A stretch of DNA of 64,000 nt, taken from positions 110,195 through 174,194 of the forward strand of contig JBDSSF010000004.1 of NCBI GenBank assembly GCA_039928925.1, read 5' to 3'. The DNA is from Candidatus Saccharimonadales bacterium. GTDB taxonomy: Bacteria; Patescibacteriota; Saccharimonadia; Saccharimonadales; Saccharimonadaceae. The position numbers and the translations under genes are program-made. Under the pieces are notes generated by a model that had not been told where the DNA came from, made no database searches, and saw only the letters and a program-made list of their open reading frames with translations. Below, one piece after another: positions 52,905-61,512 of this stretch. Each line of letters opens with the position of its first letter. The stretch's first letter is position 1.

Positions 52905-54251
52905 TTACTCACTGCGCTTGTCGAGTGACATAAACCTTAGTCGTTCTGGGTGGAAGTAAAGTTCAACCTTGCCAGTTGGCCCGTTACGGTGTTTAGCGAT
53001 AATCAGATCGGTTATGTTCTCACGCTCAGTTTCCGGATTATAGTATGCTTCGCGGTAGATAAACATAACAATATCGGCGTCCTGTTCAATAGATCCAGAT
53101 TCGCGTAGGTCTGAAAGCTGTGGGATTTGTGGGCTGCGAGACTCAACTGAACGTGACAACTGCGACAAACCAATGACTGGAACATTTAACTCACGAGCTA
53201 TAAGTTTAAGCCCACGACTGATCTCACTCACTTCTTGCACACGGTTTCCATTATTGTTGCCACTTCCCTGCATGAGCTGCAAGTAGTCTACAATAATAAG
53301 TCCAAGCGGCTGTTCATGGGCAGCGCGACGAGCTTTCGTTCTCATCTCTAGTACGCTCACTCCAGGTGTGTCGTCTATAAAAATTGGCGCCTCAGCCATT
53401 TCGCCCATCGCTTCAGATAGTTTCGAAAAGTCATCATCAGATAAGTTACCTGTTCTAATGTTCCATGCATCAACTCCAGAGGCATCTGCGAGCATACGGT
53501 CGACAAGCTGCTCTTTACTCATCTCAAGGCTGAAGAATAAGACTGGTTGTTTTGCAACAGTTGCGATGTTATATGCAAGGTTAGTGACAAGCGTTGTCTT
53601 ACCCATGGCAGGTCGGGCAGCAAGAATGATAAGATCTGATCGTTGGAGGCCTGCTGTCATATTGTCGAGATCACGCCAGCCTGTGCGCACGCCTCTAAGT
53701 GCACCTTTGTTGCGGTGTAATTCTTCCATACGGTCAAAGCTTTCAGTAAGAATACTTTCGATACTAACAAGATCTTGTTTTAGCGTCTGATCACTAACGG
53801 CGAATAACTCAGCCTCAGCTTTTCCAAGTAATTCCTGTGCAGTATTATCTTCATCGTAGCCAAGTTCTGAAATTTCAGCGCTAGCTTTAATAAGCCTCCG
53901 ACGGACAGCTTTAAGTGAGACCATTTCAGCGTACGCTTCAGCATGAGCAGCCGTAGGGACATAGTTTGTTAGCTCTGTTAGATACGCTGAGCCGCCGACA
54001 AGTTCTAACTCATCTTTCTTTTTTAGTTCATCAGTAAGAGTTAAAAGGTCGACGGGACGATGGTGCTCGTATAGACGCATCATGCCACCAAATATAGTTC
54101 CGTGACGCTTATCGTAAAAGTCTTTGGGTGTAACATGCTCAGAGATATCGGCGAGTGTTTCCTCGTCAATTAGAACAGCACCGAGTAAACTCATCTCGGC
54201 ATCAACATTTTGTGGAGGAACTTTCCCCGCAACAACTTCCTTAGCTGGCAT
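52905..54251 (-). CDS. dnaB: replicative DNA helicase
   Basis: 448 aa. An N-terminal helical domain (PQNVDAEMSLLGAVLIDEE) and a RecA-like ATPase domain with Walker A RPAMGKTTL, Walker B LIIVDYLQLM, SQLSRSVE and the DLRESGSIEQDADIVMF C-terminal block. Overlaps dnaX by 11 nt. Hexameric replication-fork helicase. Confidence 0.97.
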   Translation of the reverse strand: MPAKEVVAGKVPPQNVDAEMSLLGAVLIDEETLADISEHVTPKDFYDKRHGTIFGGMMRLYEHHRPVDLLTLTDELKKKDELELVGGSAYLTELTNYVPTAAHAEAYAEMVSLKAVRRRLIKASAEISELGYDEDNTAQELLGKAEAELFAVSDQTLKQDLVSIESILTESFDRMEELHRNKGALRGVRTGWRDLDNMTAGLQRSDLIILAARPAMGKTTLVTNLAYNIATVAKQPVLFFSLEMSKEQLVDRMLADASGVDAWNIRTGNLSDDDFSKLSEAMGEMAEAPIFIDDTPGVSVLEMRTKARRAAHEQPLGLIIVDYLQLMQGSGNNNGNRVQEVSEISRGLKLIARELNVPVIGLSQLSRSVESRSPQIPQLSDLRESGSIEQDADIVMFIYREAYYNPETERENITDLIIAKHRNGPTGKVELYFHPERLRFMSLDKRSE

Positions 54252-55755
54252 CGCTCTCTACTACTACCTCTTCTCCTCCACCCATAATAGCAGCAACGGC
54301 AGCAGCTTGGCTATCTTTTGGTGGAGCAGCGGCTGAGTTCGTCTCTATGGTGATATTATTCATCCCTATTGTTTCGAGTGATGTCATGAGGTTTATGCGG
54401 TGTTTTGTATCATCTAACTTTGTTTTATAAAATTTACTTTTTGTATAGATTGTTAGCGTCTGCCCATCATATTCGTAGTCACATTTACTAAGAACACTAT
54501 AGACCGCCACGAAATGCGTACGAGTCTCATTGATGAGTGATTGCCAATCAAAATCTACTGGTAGCTTGACGTTTTTAGTACTCTTAAACTCAGCCATATC
54601 TTTAGCGGCATTAATAATGAGAGTGACATGTGACTCACCATCGACCATCACTTCTTGAGGCTTTTTTGTTGAATGAGATGGAGCAGCTGTTTGCATAGAG
54701 CTAACAGGCTCCATCTCAGGCTTTTTTCTCGTTGCCTGCTTAGCAAGTTCAATTAAGGGAGCACTGACAGTAGGACTTGGTGCGGAAAGTGCTACGGTTT
54801 TTGGCTTTGGGACGGCATGGGCGGCTAGTATAGTGAGTAGTTTGATACGTGGTTGAGATGACGAGTTGACGGTAAGTAAATCATCGAGTAGAGCTATATA
54901 TTGTGGCTTTTGAACAATAAGTTTTCGTACGGTTCGAATCAATTGTGTTCCTAAGGTTCGAGGTTCGATACCTGCCTGTTCACTATCATCAAGCGCACTA
55001 ACGATTTGACCAAGATCTTTGTTATCGTAGGCATTCAACAGATTTTGAACAGTTGCTTCCGGAGCAAGTCCAAGAATATGCTGAACAAGTTCACCTGTAA
55101 TGCCATCGCTACCGTCAGCCAGGCTACTTAATTGGTCGAGTAAGCTGATACTGTCACGAAAGCTGCCATCACCATGTGCGACGATGAGTTCTAGCGCTGC
55201 ATCGCTAATTTTCATCTTTTCTTCTGTAGCAATATGCTTTAGGTGTTCAGTTGCATCATGCGCGGTGATGGCATGAAGCCCAAATCGTTGAGTACGGCTA
55301 ACGATTGTTACTGGCAATTTGTCAATATCTGTCGTTGCAAGTATAAACACGACATGCTCTGGTGGCTCCTCGAGAGTTTTTAGCAGAGCGTTAAAAGCTG
55401 CTTTTGAAAGCATGTGGACTTCATCGATAATGTAGATTTTTTTATTTGCAGAAACTGGTGCTATTTGCACCTTGTCTCGAAGGTCACGGACGTCTTCAAT
55501 ACTATTGTTGCTTGCAGCATCAATTTCGATAATATCTAAATGGGTATGTTCTTCATCATAGGGCAGTCCATTGATTTCGTGAGCGAGGATACGTGCAATA
55601 GACGTTTTACCAATTCCTCTTGGACCAGTGAGTAGATATGCATGAGATATCCTTCCCTGCTTTAGTGAACGAGAAAGAATATCCGTGACGTGTTTTTGAC
55701 CAACAACTTCATCAAGTGTTTTAGAGCGATACTTGCGATATAGCGCCTTAGACAT
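54241..55755 (-). CDS. dnaX: DNA polymerase III clamp-loader subunit gamma/tau, no zinc module
   Basis: 504 aa. GPRGIGKTS (Walker A), DEVHMLSKAAFNALLKTLEEPPEHVVF and the SRTQRF arginine finger are canonical. The zinc-binding four-Cys insertion that normally follows Walker A is missing: the region reads ARILAHEINGLPYDEEH with no Cys. The start ATG 55755 follows AAGGGAAAT with TATAAT about 40 nt upstream. Confidence 0.95.
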   Translation of the reverse strand: MSKALYRKYRSKTLDEVVGQKHVTDILSRSLKQGRISHAYLLTGPRGIGKTSIARILAHEINGLPYDEEHTHLDIIEIDAASNNSIEDVRDLRDKVQIAPVSANKKIYIIDEVHMLSKAAFNALLKTLEEPPEHVVFILATTDIDKLPVTIVSRTQRFGLHAITAHDATEHLKHIATEEKMKISDAALELIVAHGDGSFRDSISLLDQLSSLADGSDGITGELVQHILGLAPEATVQNLLNAYDNKDLGQIVSALDDSEQAGIEPRTLGTQLIRTVRKLIVQKPQYIALLDDLLTVNSSSQPRIKLLTILAAHAVPKPKTVALSAPSPTVSAPLIELAKQATRKKPEMEPVSSMQTAAPSHSTKKPQEVMVDGESHVTLIINAAKDMAEFKSTKNVKLPVDFDWQSLINETRTHFVAVYSVLSKCDYEYDGQTLTIYTKSKFYKTKLDDTKHRINLMTSLETIGMNNITIETNSAAAPPKDSQAAAVAAIMGGGEEVVVESDAS

Positions 55756-56113
55756 GTTTATTTCCCTTGCTCATACTTGCAATTATACACGCGATGGTGT
55801 GCTTAGATTGCCGTGATTTTTACGTTTTTTGTTTTCACCTCATGTGAATAATATGAATATAGCGCTTTAGCTTTCATTTGTCGATAATCTTGCTCCTACG
55901 TCTACAAATCTTGATTTATAAAGGTAGGAACTAAACTGTCCATCCAGGCATGTCTCGCCAAGATAGACGCCAACTCTTAGTACGACTATAAACTAAGGAA
56001 TCTTCACTTGATGATGAGTATTGAATTACTATCCTTAAGGTGCATACATGTTGAATGACGCCGCATCTTCAGATGGAATTGTAATTGACACTATAAAAAA
56101 GTTACAGAGTTAA
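55756..56113. other. intergenic gap between dnaX and the 56114 gene
   Basis: Contains the dnaX promoter (TATAAT near 55790, minus). One 21-codon plus-strand ORF lies at 56048-56113 behind AAGGTG (MLNDAASSDGIVIDTIKKLQ); it overlaps the next gene's stop and I treat it as doubtful. Nothing else is recognised. Confidence 0.4.
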
Positions 56114-56629
56114 TTAAAGCGCGGCTTCGACAGCAGCCCAAGTCGCATCTGGGTTGTCTTGAGGGACAATAATAGTTACTTGTCCACCGATACTAATGTG
56201 GAAGTACGTGACGCTAGCAAGAAGAATTCGGTATTCCTTGCCGTTAGCTTCAACGTAGTAAGCACCATCATGTTGAACAAGGGTTCCAATAATCTGCTTG
56301 CGTTCGACTGGGCCAATTTGTTTATAGACAAATCCACCGTCCTCAACGATAGTTAGCTTCATAATGTCGCCTTCGACTAGCTTAGATTTGCTGGCGTAGT
56401 TAGCAGGGACCGGATAATTCTTTCCATCAGGTCCAAGCATAATTTGGCCGTCAAAAACACCTTCGACAACTTTACCGCTAACATCTTCCTGACTGGAGCG
56501 TGGTGTGATAGTTGTGCCATCATCACCAATAATACTAATAAGCAGTTCTTTTGCTGCTGCAAGGTTGGTTTCGGCTTCTTGAATGAGTGACTTAAGTCGT
56601 TTGACTTGTTTTTCGGGTAAATCAGACAT
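56114..56629 (-). CDS. hypothetical protein next to rplL
   Basis: About 171 aa. An N-terminal helix (residues 5-30), then a beta-rich domain with two VEGDIMKLTIV-like repeats and a terminal VPQDNPDATWAAVEAAL. No function assigned. ATG 56629 is preferred over 56707, which would add an unrelated basic stretch. It follows the ribosomal stalk operon on the same strand, past the rplL terminator. Confidence 0.6.
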   Translation of the reverse strand: MSDLPEKQVKRLKSLIQEAETNLAAAKELLISIIGDDGTTITPRSSQEDVSGKVVEGVFDGQIMLGPDGKNYPVPANYASKSKLVEGDIMKLTIVEDGGFVYKQIGPVERKQIIGTLVQHDGAYYVEANGKEYRILLASVTYFHISIGGQVTIIVPQDNPDATWAAVEAAL

Positions 56630-56775
56630 GGTAACTCGCAATTTCCTTTTGTCTATTTTTGTAGTGATATTACCTCTATATATACCAGTCACATTGTTGT
56701 TTGTCAATTATTGAACTCTTTTTCCACACGATTTCCAGTAGTAGCGACAAAAGCGTTGTTAATTTTGTACTTGCA

Positions 56776-56806
56776 ACTAAAATACCGCCCTGATATAGAG
56801 CGGTAA
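56776..56806 (-). terminator. rplJL terminator
   Basis: TACCGCTC-TATATCAG-GGCGGTA followed by TTTTAG on the minus strand, about 45 nt past the rplL stop. Confidence 0.75.
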
Positions 56807-56849
56807 ATAGGAAGCAACTAACTGTGGTCACATAGTATTCAGGTTAAAA

Positions 56850-57224
56850 TTAGCTAAGTTCGACAGTTGCGCCAGCTTCTTCAAGAGCTTTTTTAGCAGC
56901 TTCTGCGTCGTCTTTGCTAACTTTTTCTTTGATTGCTGATGGAACACCGTCAACAAGTGCTTTTGCTTCACCAAGACCAAGGCCAGTCAATTCTTTGACA
57001 GCTTTGATAACGGCAACTTTAGATGCACCAGCATCTTTAAGTGTTACGGTGAATTCAGACTTTTCGTCTTCTGCGTCTGCAGATGCAGCAGCAGGACCGG
57101 CAACAGCAACAGCTGCAGCAGCTGGCTCAATACCGTATTCGTCTTTTAGGATATTTTTAAGGTCGTTAACCTCAAGTACAGTAAGCTTTGTTAGCTCTTC
57201 TGCGATTTTTTTAATGTCAGCCAT
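56850..57224 (-). CDS. rplL: 50S ribosomal protein L7/L12
   Basis: 124 aa. An N-terminal dimerisation helix pair ([19 protein letters not shown]), an Ala/Gly/Asp hinge (about 35-55), and the C-terminal [20 protein letters not shown] domain that recruits translation GTPases. Downstream of rplJ with a 30-nt gap. Confidence 0.98.
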   Translation of the reverse strand: MADIKKIAEELTKLTVLEVNDLKNILKDEYGIEPAAAAVAVAGPAAASADAEDEKSEFTVTLKDAGASKVAVIKAVKELTGLGLGEAKALVDGVPSAIKEKVSKDDAEAAKKALEEAGATVELS

Positions 57225-57254
57225 GATAGCTCCTTATTATACAAAATGTAATTA

Positions 57255-57779
57255 TTAGTTGGTTGCTTTGGCACTCACACCATCAAGGAGGGCGTGAAGA
57301 TTACCAGACAATGCGTTTGTAATATCGTGAACTGGTGAAAGAAGTTGAGCCACCACTTCTGCGATAAGTTGATCTTTACTAGGTAGCCCAGCAAGTGATT
57401 TAACTTCATCAGCAGAAAGAGTTGCGCCAACGCCTGAAAATGCACCAACAAACTGTAGTGCTGGATGTGTTTTTGCAAACGCATCCAATACTTGTGCTGG
57501 AGCAACTTCATCGTCGCTGCTAATTGCGTAGAGTAACTGACCTGTTAATGCTGAAGTGTCAGTGTTTTTGTATACATCGTTAGATGCTAACGCAACACGG
57601 ACAAGTCGGTTTTTAACAACTTTAATTGTTACACCACATGCGCGAGCCGCACGGCGAAGTTCTTGAATTTCAGTTACGCTGAGGCCTTGATACTGTGCGA
57701 ACACAGTCATCTTAGCACTCTGTAAACTGTCGCTTATCTCAGCAACCAAAGTTTTCTTTTTATCGCGAGTAATTGCCAT
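57255..57779 (-). CDS. rplJ: 50S ribosomal protein L10
   Basis: 174 aa. MAITRDKKKTLVAEISDSLQ start, VFAQYQGLSVTEIQELRR and KNRLVRVAL are typical. The C-terminal helix binds L12 dimers. ATG 57779 follows AAAGGA. Preceded by an L10-type autoregulatory leader and a near-consensus promoter. Confidence 0.97.
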   Translation of the reverse strand: MAITRDKKKTLVAEISDSLQSAKMTVFAQYQGLSVTEIQELRRAARACGVTIKVVKNRLVRVALASNDVYKNTDTSALTGQLLYAISSDDEVAPAQVLDAFAKTHPALQFVGAFSGVGATLSADEVKSLAGLPSKDQLIAEVVAQLLSPVHDITNALSGNLHALLDGVSAKATN

Positions 57780-57836
57780 AAAAGTCCTTTCTTTGATTGA
57801 TATACTATGTAACCACGTTGTTAATGTACTAAAATT

Positions 57837-57946
57837 CGAGAATTAAAAAAGTCTTTGATTCTCGCACTACCAAAGACTTGTCGCAAAATGTTTGTTTACA
57901 TCCTCGGTAGCTTTATTAAGTGATTTCTCGCTGCTACTGTCTTTGG
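57837..57946 (-). promoter_or_regulatory. L10 leader with attenuator hairpins
   Basis: On the minus strand CCAAAGAC (57946-57939) pairs with GTCTTTGG (57877-57870), closing a structure containing the L10-binding CTACCGAGGATG segment. The same GTCTTTGG arm can instead pair with CAAAGAC (57857-57851), which is followed by TTTTTT. A third hairpin, CGAGAAT/ATTCTCG (57864-57837), interlocks with the second. These mutually exclusive folds match the logic of L10(L12)4-controlled attenuation known from Bacillus. Confidence 0.75.
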
Positions 57947-57961
57947 TAATGTCTAACACGA

Positions 57962-57991
57962 ATTATATCAAAAAAGTCGTCAAAATGTCAA
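57962..57991 (-). promoter_or_regulatory. rplJL promoter
   Basis: On the minus strand: TTGACA (57991-57986), 18 nt, TATAAT (57967-57962). Consensus at both hexamers; it starts the L10 leader. Confidence 0.88.
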
Positions 57992-58108
57992 CAGTGGCCA
58001 TTATCCATGTCTCAGTGTCATCAAGAATTACTTAGATAAGCTATTCAAGTACCTATTCATCTGATAAGTATTGAATATTATATAAAAAAATGCTATAATA
58101 TATTTAAT

Positions 58109-58849
58109 ATGACTGGACATGATAGACAGCCATTTAACGACAAAATTCCGACGTTTCCTACTCACCCTTTATACGGTGATATTATTGGGGATATTCTAGA
58201 GATAGACGAGCTTCGCGCAAACGCATATCAACAAGCAAATACGCTCCGCGTTAATGTAGACAAGCTCCTTACGGCAACTCAAATAGCCAAACTTCAACAT
58301 GAAATTATATCCGAGCTGAGCACAATGGATACCATTCAAGGCCGATTTGCATGTATGTTAGATCCTCGATTTGTTTCATATATCAATTCGGTAGACCTAG
58401 GACGTGTTGCATACGATAAGCCACTTAGCGAGTTTCAAAAGTTTGAAGCTGAATGTGGTGATCTGATTAATACTCTTGATAGTGTTGATAGTCCGGTTGC
58501 ACGATTCACAAGTAGCGATCCTAAATGCAATTTATCCTGTAGAACAAGCCTTGAACTCGATAGTAAAGGTAATCGGGTCGCTGTTGTTACTCGCAATCGA
58601 CGGCTAGCTGAAGTGTATGATCCAGTATATGATCGGACTCTTAAAATTCGTAAGAGAATGACATTTTTACTCACAACTCCCGAACAGTATGGAAGGATTG
58701 TTGTTGAGCAACATGACCCTATGCAAAGAGTCGTGTATGAGCTTGATAACGAATTACTGCAAATAGGGCTCCACGAACCTAGTCCAACTATCATACCGAT
58801 CAGCACTGTATATATTGGGTATGTCGACCATATGGATAAACCGAAGTAA
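58109..58849 (+). CDS. hypothetical protein, leaderless
   Basis: A 246-aa soluble protein, unrecognised. Helical N-half with charged heptads (about 30-75), a Cys pair in SDPKCNLSCRTSLELD, then a beta-rich C-half. TTGAAT, 17 nt, TATAAT (58094-58099) and 9 nt to the ATG give a clear leaderless promoter. Divergent from rplJL. Confidence 0.6.
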   Translation: MTGHDRQPFNDKIPTFPTHPLYGDIIGDILEIDELRANAYQQANTLRVNVDKLLTATQIAKLQHEIISELSTMDTIQGRFACMLDPRFVSYINSVDLGRVAYDKPLSEFQKFEAECGDLINTLDSVDSPVARFTSSDPKCNLSCRTSLELDSKGNRVAVVTRNRRLAEVYDPVYDRTLKIRKRMTFLLTTPEQYGRIVVEQHDPMQRVVYELDNELLQIGLHEPSPTIIPISTVYIGYVDHMDKPK

Positions 58850-58891
58850 GCCTTCCTTTACGATACGACATCTAATCGGTACACTGGGAGG

Positions 58892-59386
58892 ATGATAGCT
58901 TTAGTTGTTGCGTATTCACACGGTCGCGTCATAGGTAAGTCGCAGGATATACCGTGGCATATGCCAGCGGATTTGAAACATTTTAAGCAACTTACAATTC
59001 ACAAAACTGTCGTCATGGGTCGCACGACTGCTGATTCTATTTTAAATCGTCTAGGCCATGGACTTTCTGACCGACTAAATATCGTTGTCACTCGTGATGA
59101 GTCTTATGCACCGGATGGTATGAGTGTTGCACATACGCTAAACGAGGCGCTCAGTACTGATACTAACTCTGAAATAATGATCATTGGAGGTGCGCAAATA
59201 TACGCCCAGACTATTGAACAGGCAGATAGACTTTATGTAACTCAAATTGATGCAGAAATTGAAGGAGATACGTTATTCCCTCTCATTAACCTTGATGAGT
59301 GGCAGGAAACGAATCGTGAATCGCATCCAAAAGATGAACATAACCCGTACAACTATGATTTTGTGATTTTTGACCGGATTTCGTAA
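58892..59386 (+). CDS. folA: dihydrofolate reductase
   Basis: 164 aa. VIGKSQDIPWHMPADLKHFK holds the catalytic Asp, then VVMGRTTADSI and IMIIGGAQIYAQT. Regenerates tetrahydrofolate, consumed by the thymidylate synthase encoded 3.5 kb downstream in the same gene run. TACACT lies just upstream with GGGAGG before the ATG. Confidence 0.95.
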   Translation: MIALVVAYSHGRVIGKSQDIPWHMPADLKHFKQLTIHKTVVMGRTTADSILNRLGHGLSDRLNIVVTRDESYAPDGMSVAHTLNEALSTDTNSEIMIIGGAQIYAQTIEQADRLYVTQIDAEIEGDTLFPLINLDEWQETNRESHPKDEHNPYNYDFVIFDRIS

Positions 59387-60417
59387 TGTACAGCTCAGTC
59401 GTACCTGCAGTTCTCTCGAAATATGGTCTAAATTATAAGACTATTAAAAATGTCCAAAAAGGCTACCGAAATGAATCATATCCAATTATTTTGAATGATG
59501 AGAAAACTATAAACCTTATCTTCTATAAACGAGAGCCAAATATCATTGACCGTATGACACGTGCAGACAAAATTTCAGGGTATTTATCAAATAAAGGATT
59601 TCCAGTTCGAGCGCGTTATAGCCCAAAAACCTTACAACTCAAGTCTCGTCAGATGGTAACATATGCAGCGCTTTATAATTATCTTCCTGGAGCTACGATA
59701 CCTTGGGAGGGATATACAAAAAAGCATATTAAGCTACTCGGGCTTGCTATGAGCGATATGCATGCCGTGCTTGAGAGTATGTCAGTAAGTTGGCCTGAAG
59801 ATCACACTATTGTCGCGGAACTTCTTGAGATTTTGACACGTATGGAAACGTACTTTAATGATGCAAGTGTTACAAGAGCACTTGAGGAAAAATTACACGT
59901 CTCAATACAAAATGACTATCTAACAAAATTACGAACCTTAATATTATTAATGAAGGATAGTCCTGATCAGCGGCCACTTCATATGGATATGGTACGCGGC
60001 AATGTTCTTTTTTCTGAGAATGCTCAAGGTGGTTATTGGAAGATTGATGAGATCAGCCTAGCCGGTGTCATTGATTTTGAAAAAGCGTCATACGGTCATC
60101 CCATTTTTGATATTGCACGTACCTTAGCGTTTCTATTTGTTGACTGTCCAGTTAAAAGTGAACTTAAAATTCGACGCTATTTTTTATCATCTGGGTATAC
60201 AAAACGCGGTAAATCAGCGTTCAACTATAAAGCCATGTTTAGTGGAATTTCTCATGGGCAAATTCTAGATGGTCTTATTGGTTTTTTTCTACTACACGAT
60301 TTTTATAAGTTTTTAAGACATACACCTTACGAATCACTTGAATCGAATGAGCATTACATGCGGACACGTAATATACTCATTCGCGACACTATGGTACGAT
60401 ATAGTAAAGCACAATGA
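59386..60417 (+). CDS. APH-like phosphotransferase
   Basis: 343 aa of the protein-kinase-like APH fold. Catalytic loop PLHMDMVRGNVLF (HxDxxxxN), metal site LAGVIDFEKAS. Overlaps the DHFR stop by 1 nt. A small-molecule or sugar kinase that probably feeds the nucleotidyltransferase encoded next. Confidence 0.75.
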   Translation: MYSSVVPAVLSKYGLNYKTIKNVQKGYRNESYPIILNDEKTINLIFYKREPNIIDRMTRADKISGYLSNKGFPVRARYSPKTLQLKSRQMVTYAALYNYLPGATIPWEGYTKKHIKLLGLAMSDMHAVLESMSVSWPEDHTIVAELLEILTRMETYFNDASVTRALEEKLHVSIQNDYLTKLRTLILLMKDSPDQRPLHMDMVRGNVLFSENAQGGYWKIDEISLAGVIDFEKASYGHPIFDIARTLAFLFVDCPVKSELKIRRYFLSSGYTKRGKSAFNYKAMFSGISHGQILDGLIGFFLLHDFYKFLRHTPYESLESNEHYMRTRNILIRDTMVRYSKAQ

Positions 60418-60984
60418 ATGGGGAATTTCATGGGAGATTGGAAAAAACGGCTCATTTCGCAGAGTGATTTAATGACGCTCTCCGAACAATTAAAAGCAAA
60501 AGACAAAAAAATTGTCTTTACTGCTGGCTCATGGGATCTTATCCATGCAGGACAATGCCGCTACTTGGAAAAAGCACGTGAGCTCGGCGATATTCTTGTT
60601 GTCGGTGTGAGTAGCAACCATGCGATTAGTAAGGTCAAAGGTCCGAATAAGCCGATACTCGACGAAAAAATTCGTGCCGAAATGCTAACGTATCTTCGCT
60701 TTGTTGACTTTGTCACTATTCTTCCTGAGCCAAGCTGTCAGCCATCACTCGGACTACTCCGTCCTGACGTTTTTGTTACTGTGAAAGAAGATTGGACCGA
60801 AAACTACAAGCAGTCACGCGAATATAAGACTGTCGATAAATACGGCGGCGAGGTTGTCGTTGTTGATCGTCAATCTACGAGTATTTCTACGACTCAGATC
60901 TTGCAGCGTGCAATTGGTGGTCACCTCAGCGATATTCTAAAAGACTTCATGCAGTACCGTAAAGAACCTCTTAAAGAGAAGTAG
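60418..60984 (+). CDS. RfaE2-type nucleotidyltransferase with altered HxGH motif
   Basis: A 188-aa cytidylyltransferase-like Rossmann protein. FTAGSWDLIHAGQCRYLEKA aligns with the FDLLHxGHxxYL motif, but the second His is Gln (HAGQ). The C-terminal STSISTTQILQRAI (ISTTxI) is intact. The His change could weaken catalysis or mark a new specificity. It begins 1 nt after the kinase stop, so a kinase-nucleotidyltransferase pair is likely. Confidence 0.75.
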   Translation: MGNFMGDWKKRLISQSDLMTLSEQLKAKDKKIVFTAGSWDLIHAGQCRYLEKARELGDILVVGVSSNHAISKVKGPNKPILDEKIRAEMLTYLRFVDFVTILPEPSCQPSLGLLRPDVFVTVKEDWTENYKQSREYKTVDKYGGEVVVVDRQSTSISTTQILQRAIGGHLSDILKDFMQYRKEPLKEK

Positions 60985-61512
60985 ATGACCGAACTCAACG
61001 ATAAAGACAAACAGATAATGTACCGTGATGCACGTGTCACTGGGACATATGACGAAATTTGGCAGTCAGTCGGCAAATGTGTATTTTGTGATTTAAATGA
61101 AAAGTACATTTTTTACGAAGAAAATGGTGTCGTTATGACGGTCGCCCTTTTTGCATATATTGATGGACATTTTATGATCATCCCACGTCGACATATTCGA
61201 TCCGTAAAAGACCTGACGCCAAGTGAATGGGAGACGATGCGAAAGTTTATGTATATTGCTAAAAAGATGATCCGGGAAGTTCATGGGATCAAGGGTATGC
61301 AGATTGTTCAAAAAGATGGTGCAACTGCACAGAGTACAGTTGAACATATTCATTTCCACTGCATACCGTTTGATCAGCCAGATCTTAATACATGGCACTA
61401 TCGACAGCTTGAGAATACGCCAATTGAAAATGCGGAGGCATATCAGTCTCAGCACGATAAAATTGCAAAACTAAGTAAACGGTTCGCTGACAAATATCAA
61501 GATGAAGAATAA
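60985..61512 (+). CDS. HIT-family protein
   Basis: 175 aa. Histidine triad HIHFHCIPF, with IIPRRHIRSVKDLTPSEW upstream. A four-residue-spaced pair of Cys (CVFCDL) near the start may bind zinc as in GalT/Hint-like members. Hydrolyses or transfers a nucleotidyl group. It abuts the preceding gene directly. Confidence 0.87.
   Translation: MTELNDKDKQIMYRDARVTGTYDEIWQSVGKCVFCDLNEKYIFYEENGVVMTVALFAYIDGHFMIIPRRHIRSVKDLTPSEWETMRKFMYIAKKMIREVHGIKGMQIVQKDGATAQSTVEHIHFHCIPFDQPDLNTWHYRQLENTPIENAEAYQSQHDKIAKLSKRFADKYQDEE

Noticed and set aside
56048..56113. 21-codon plus-strand ORF behind AAGGTG
   Set aside because: It overlaps the end of the convergent gene, has no terminator and no promoter evidence beyond a weak TTGAAT.
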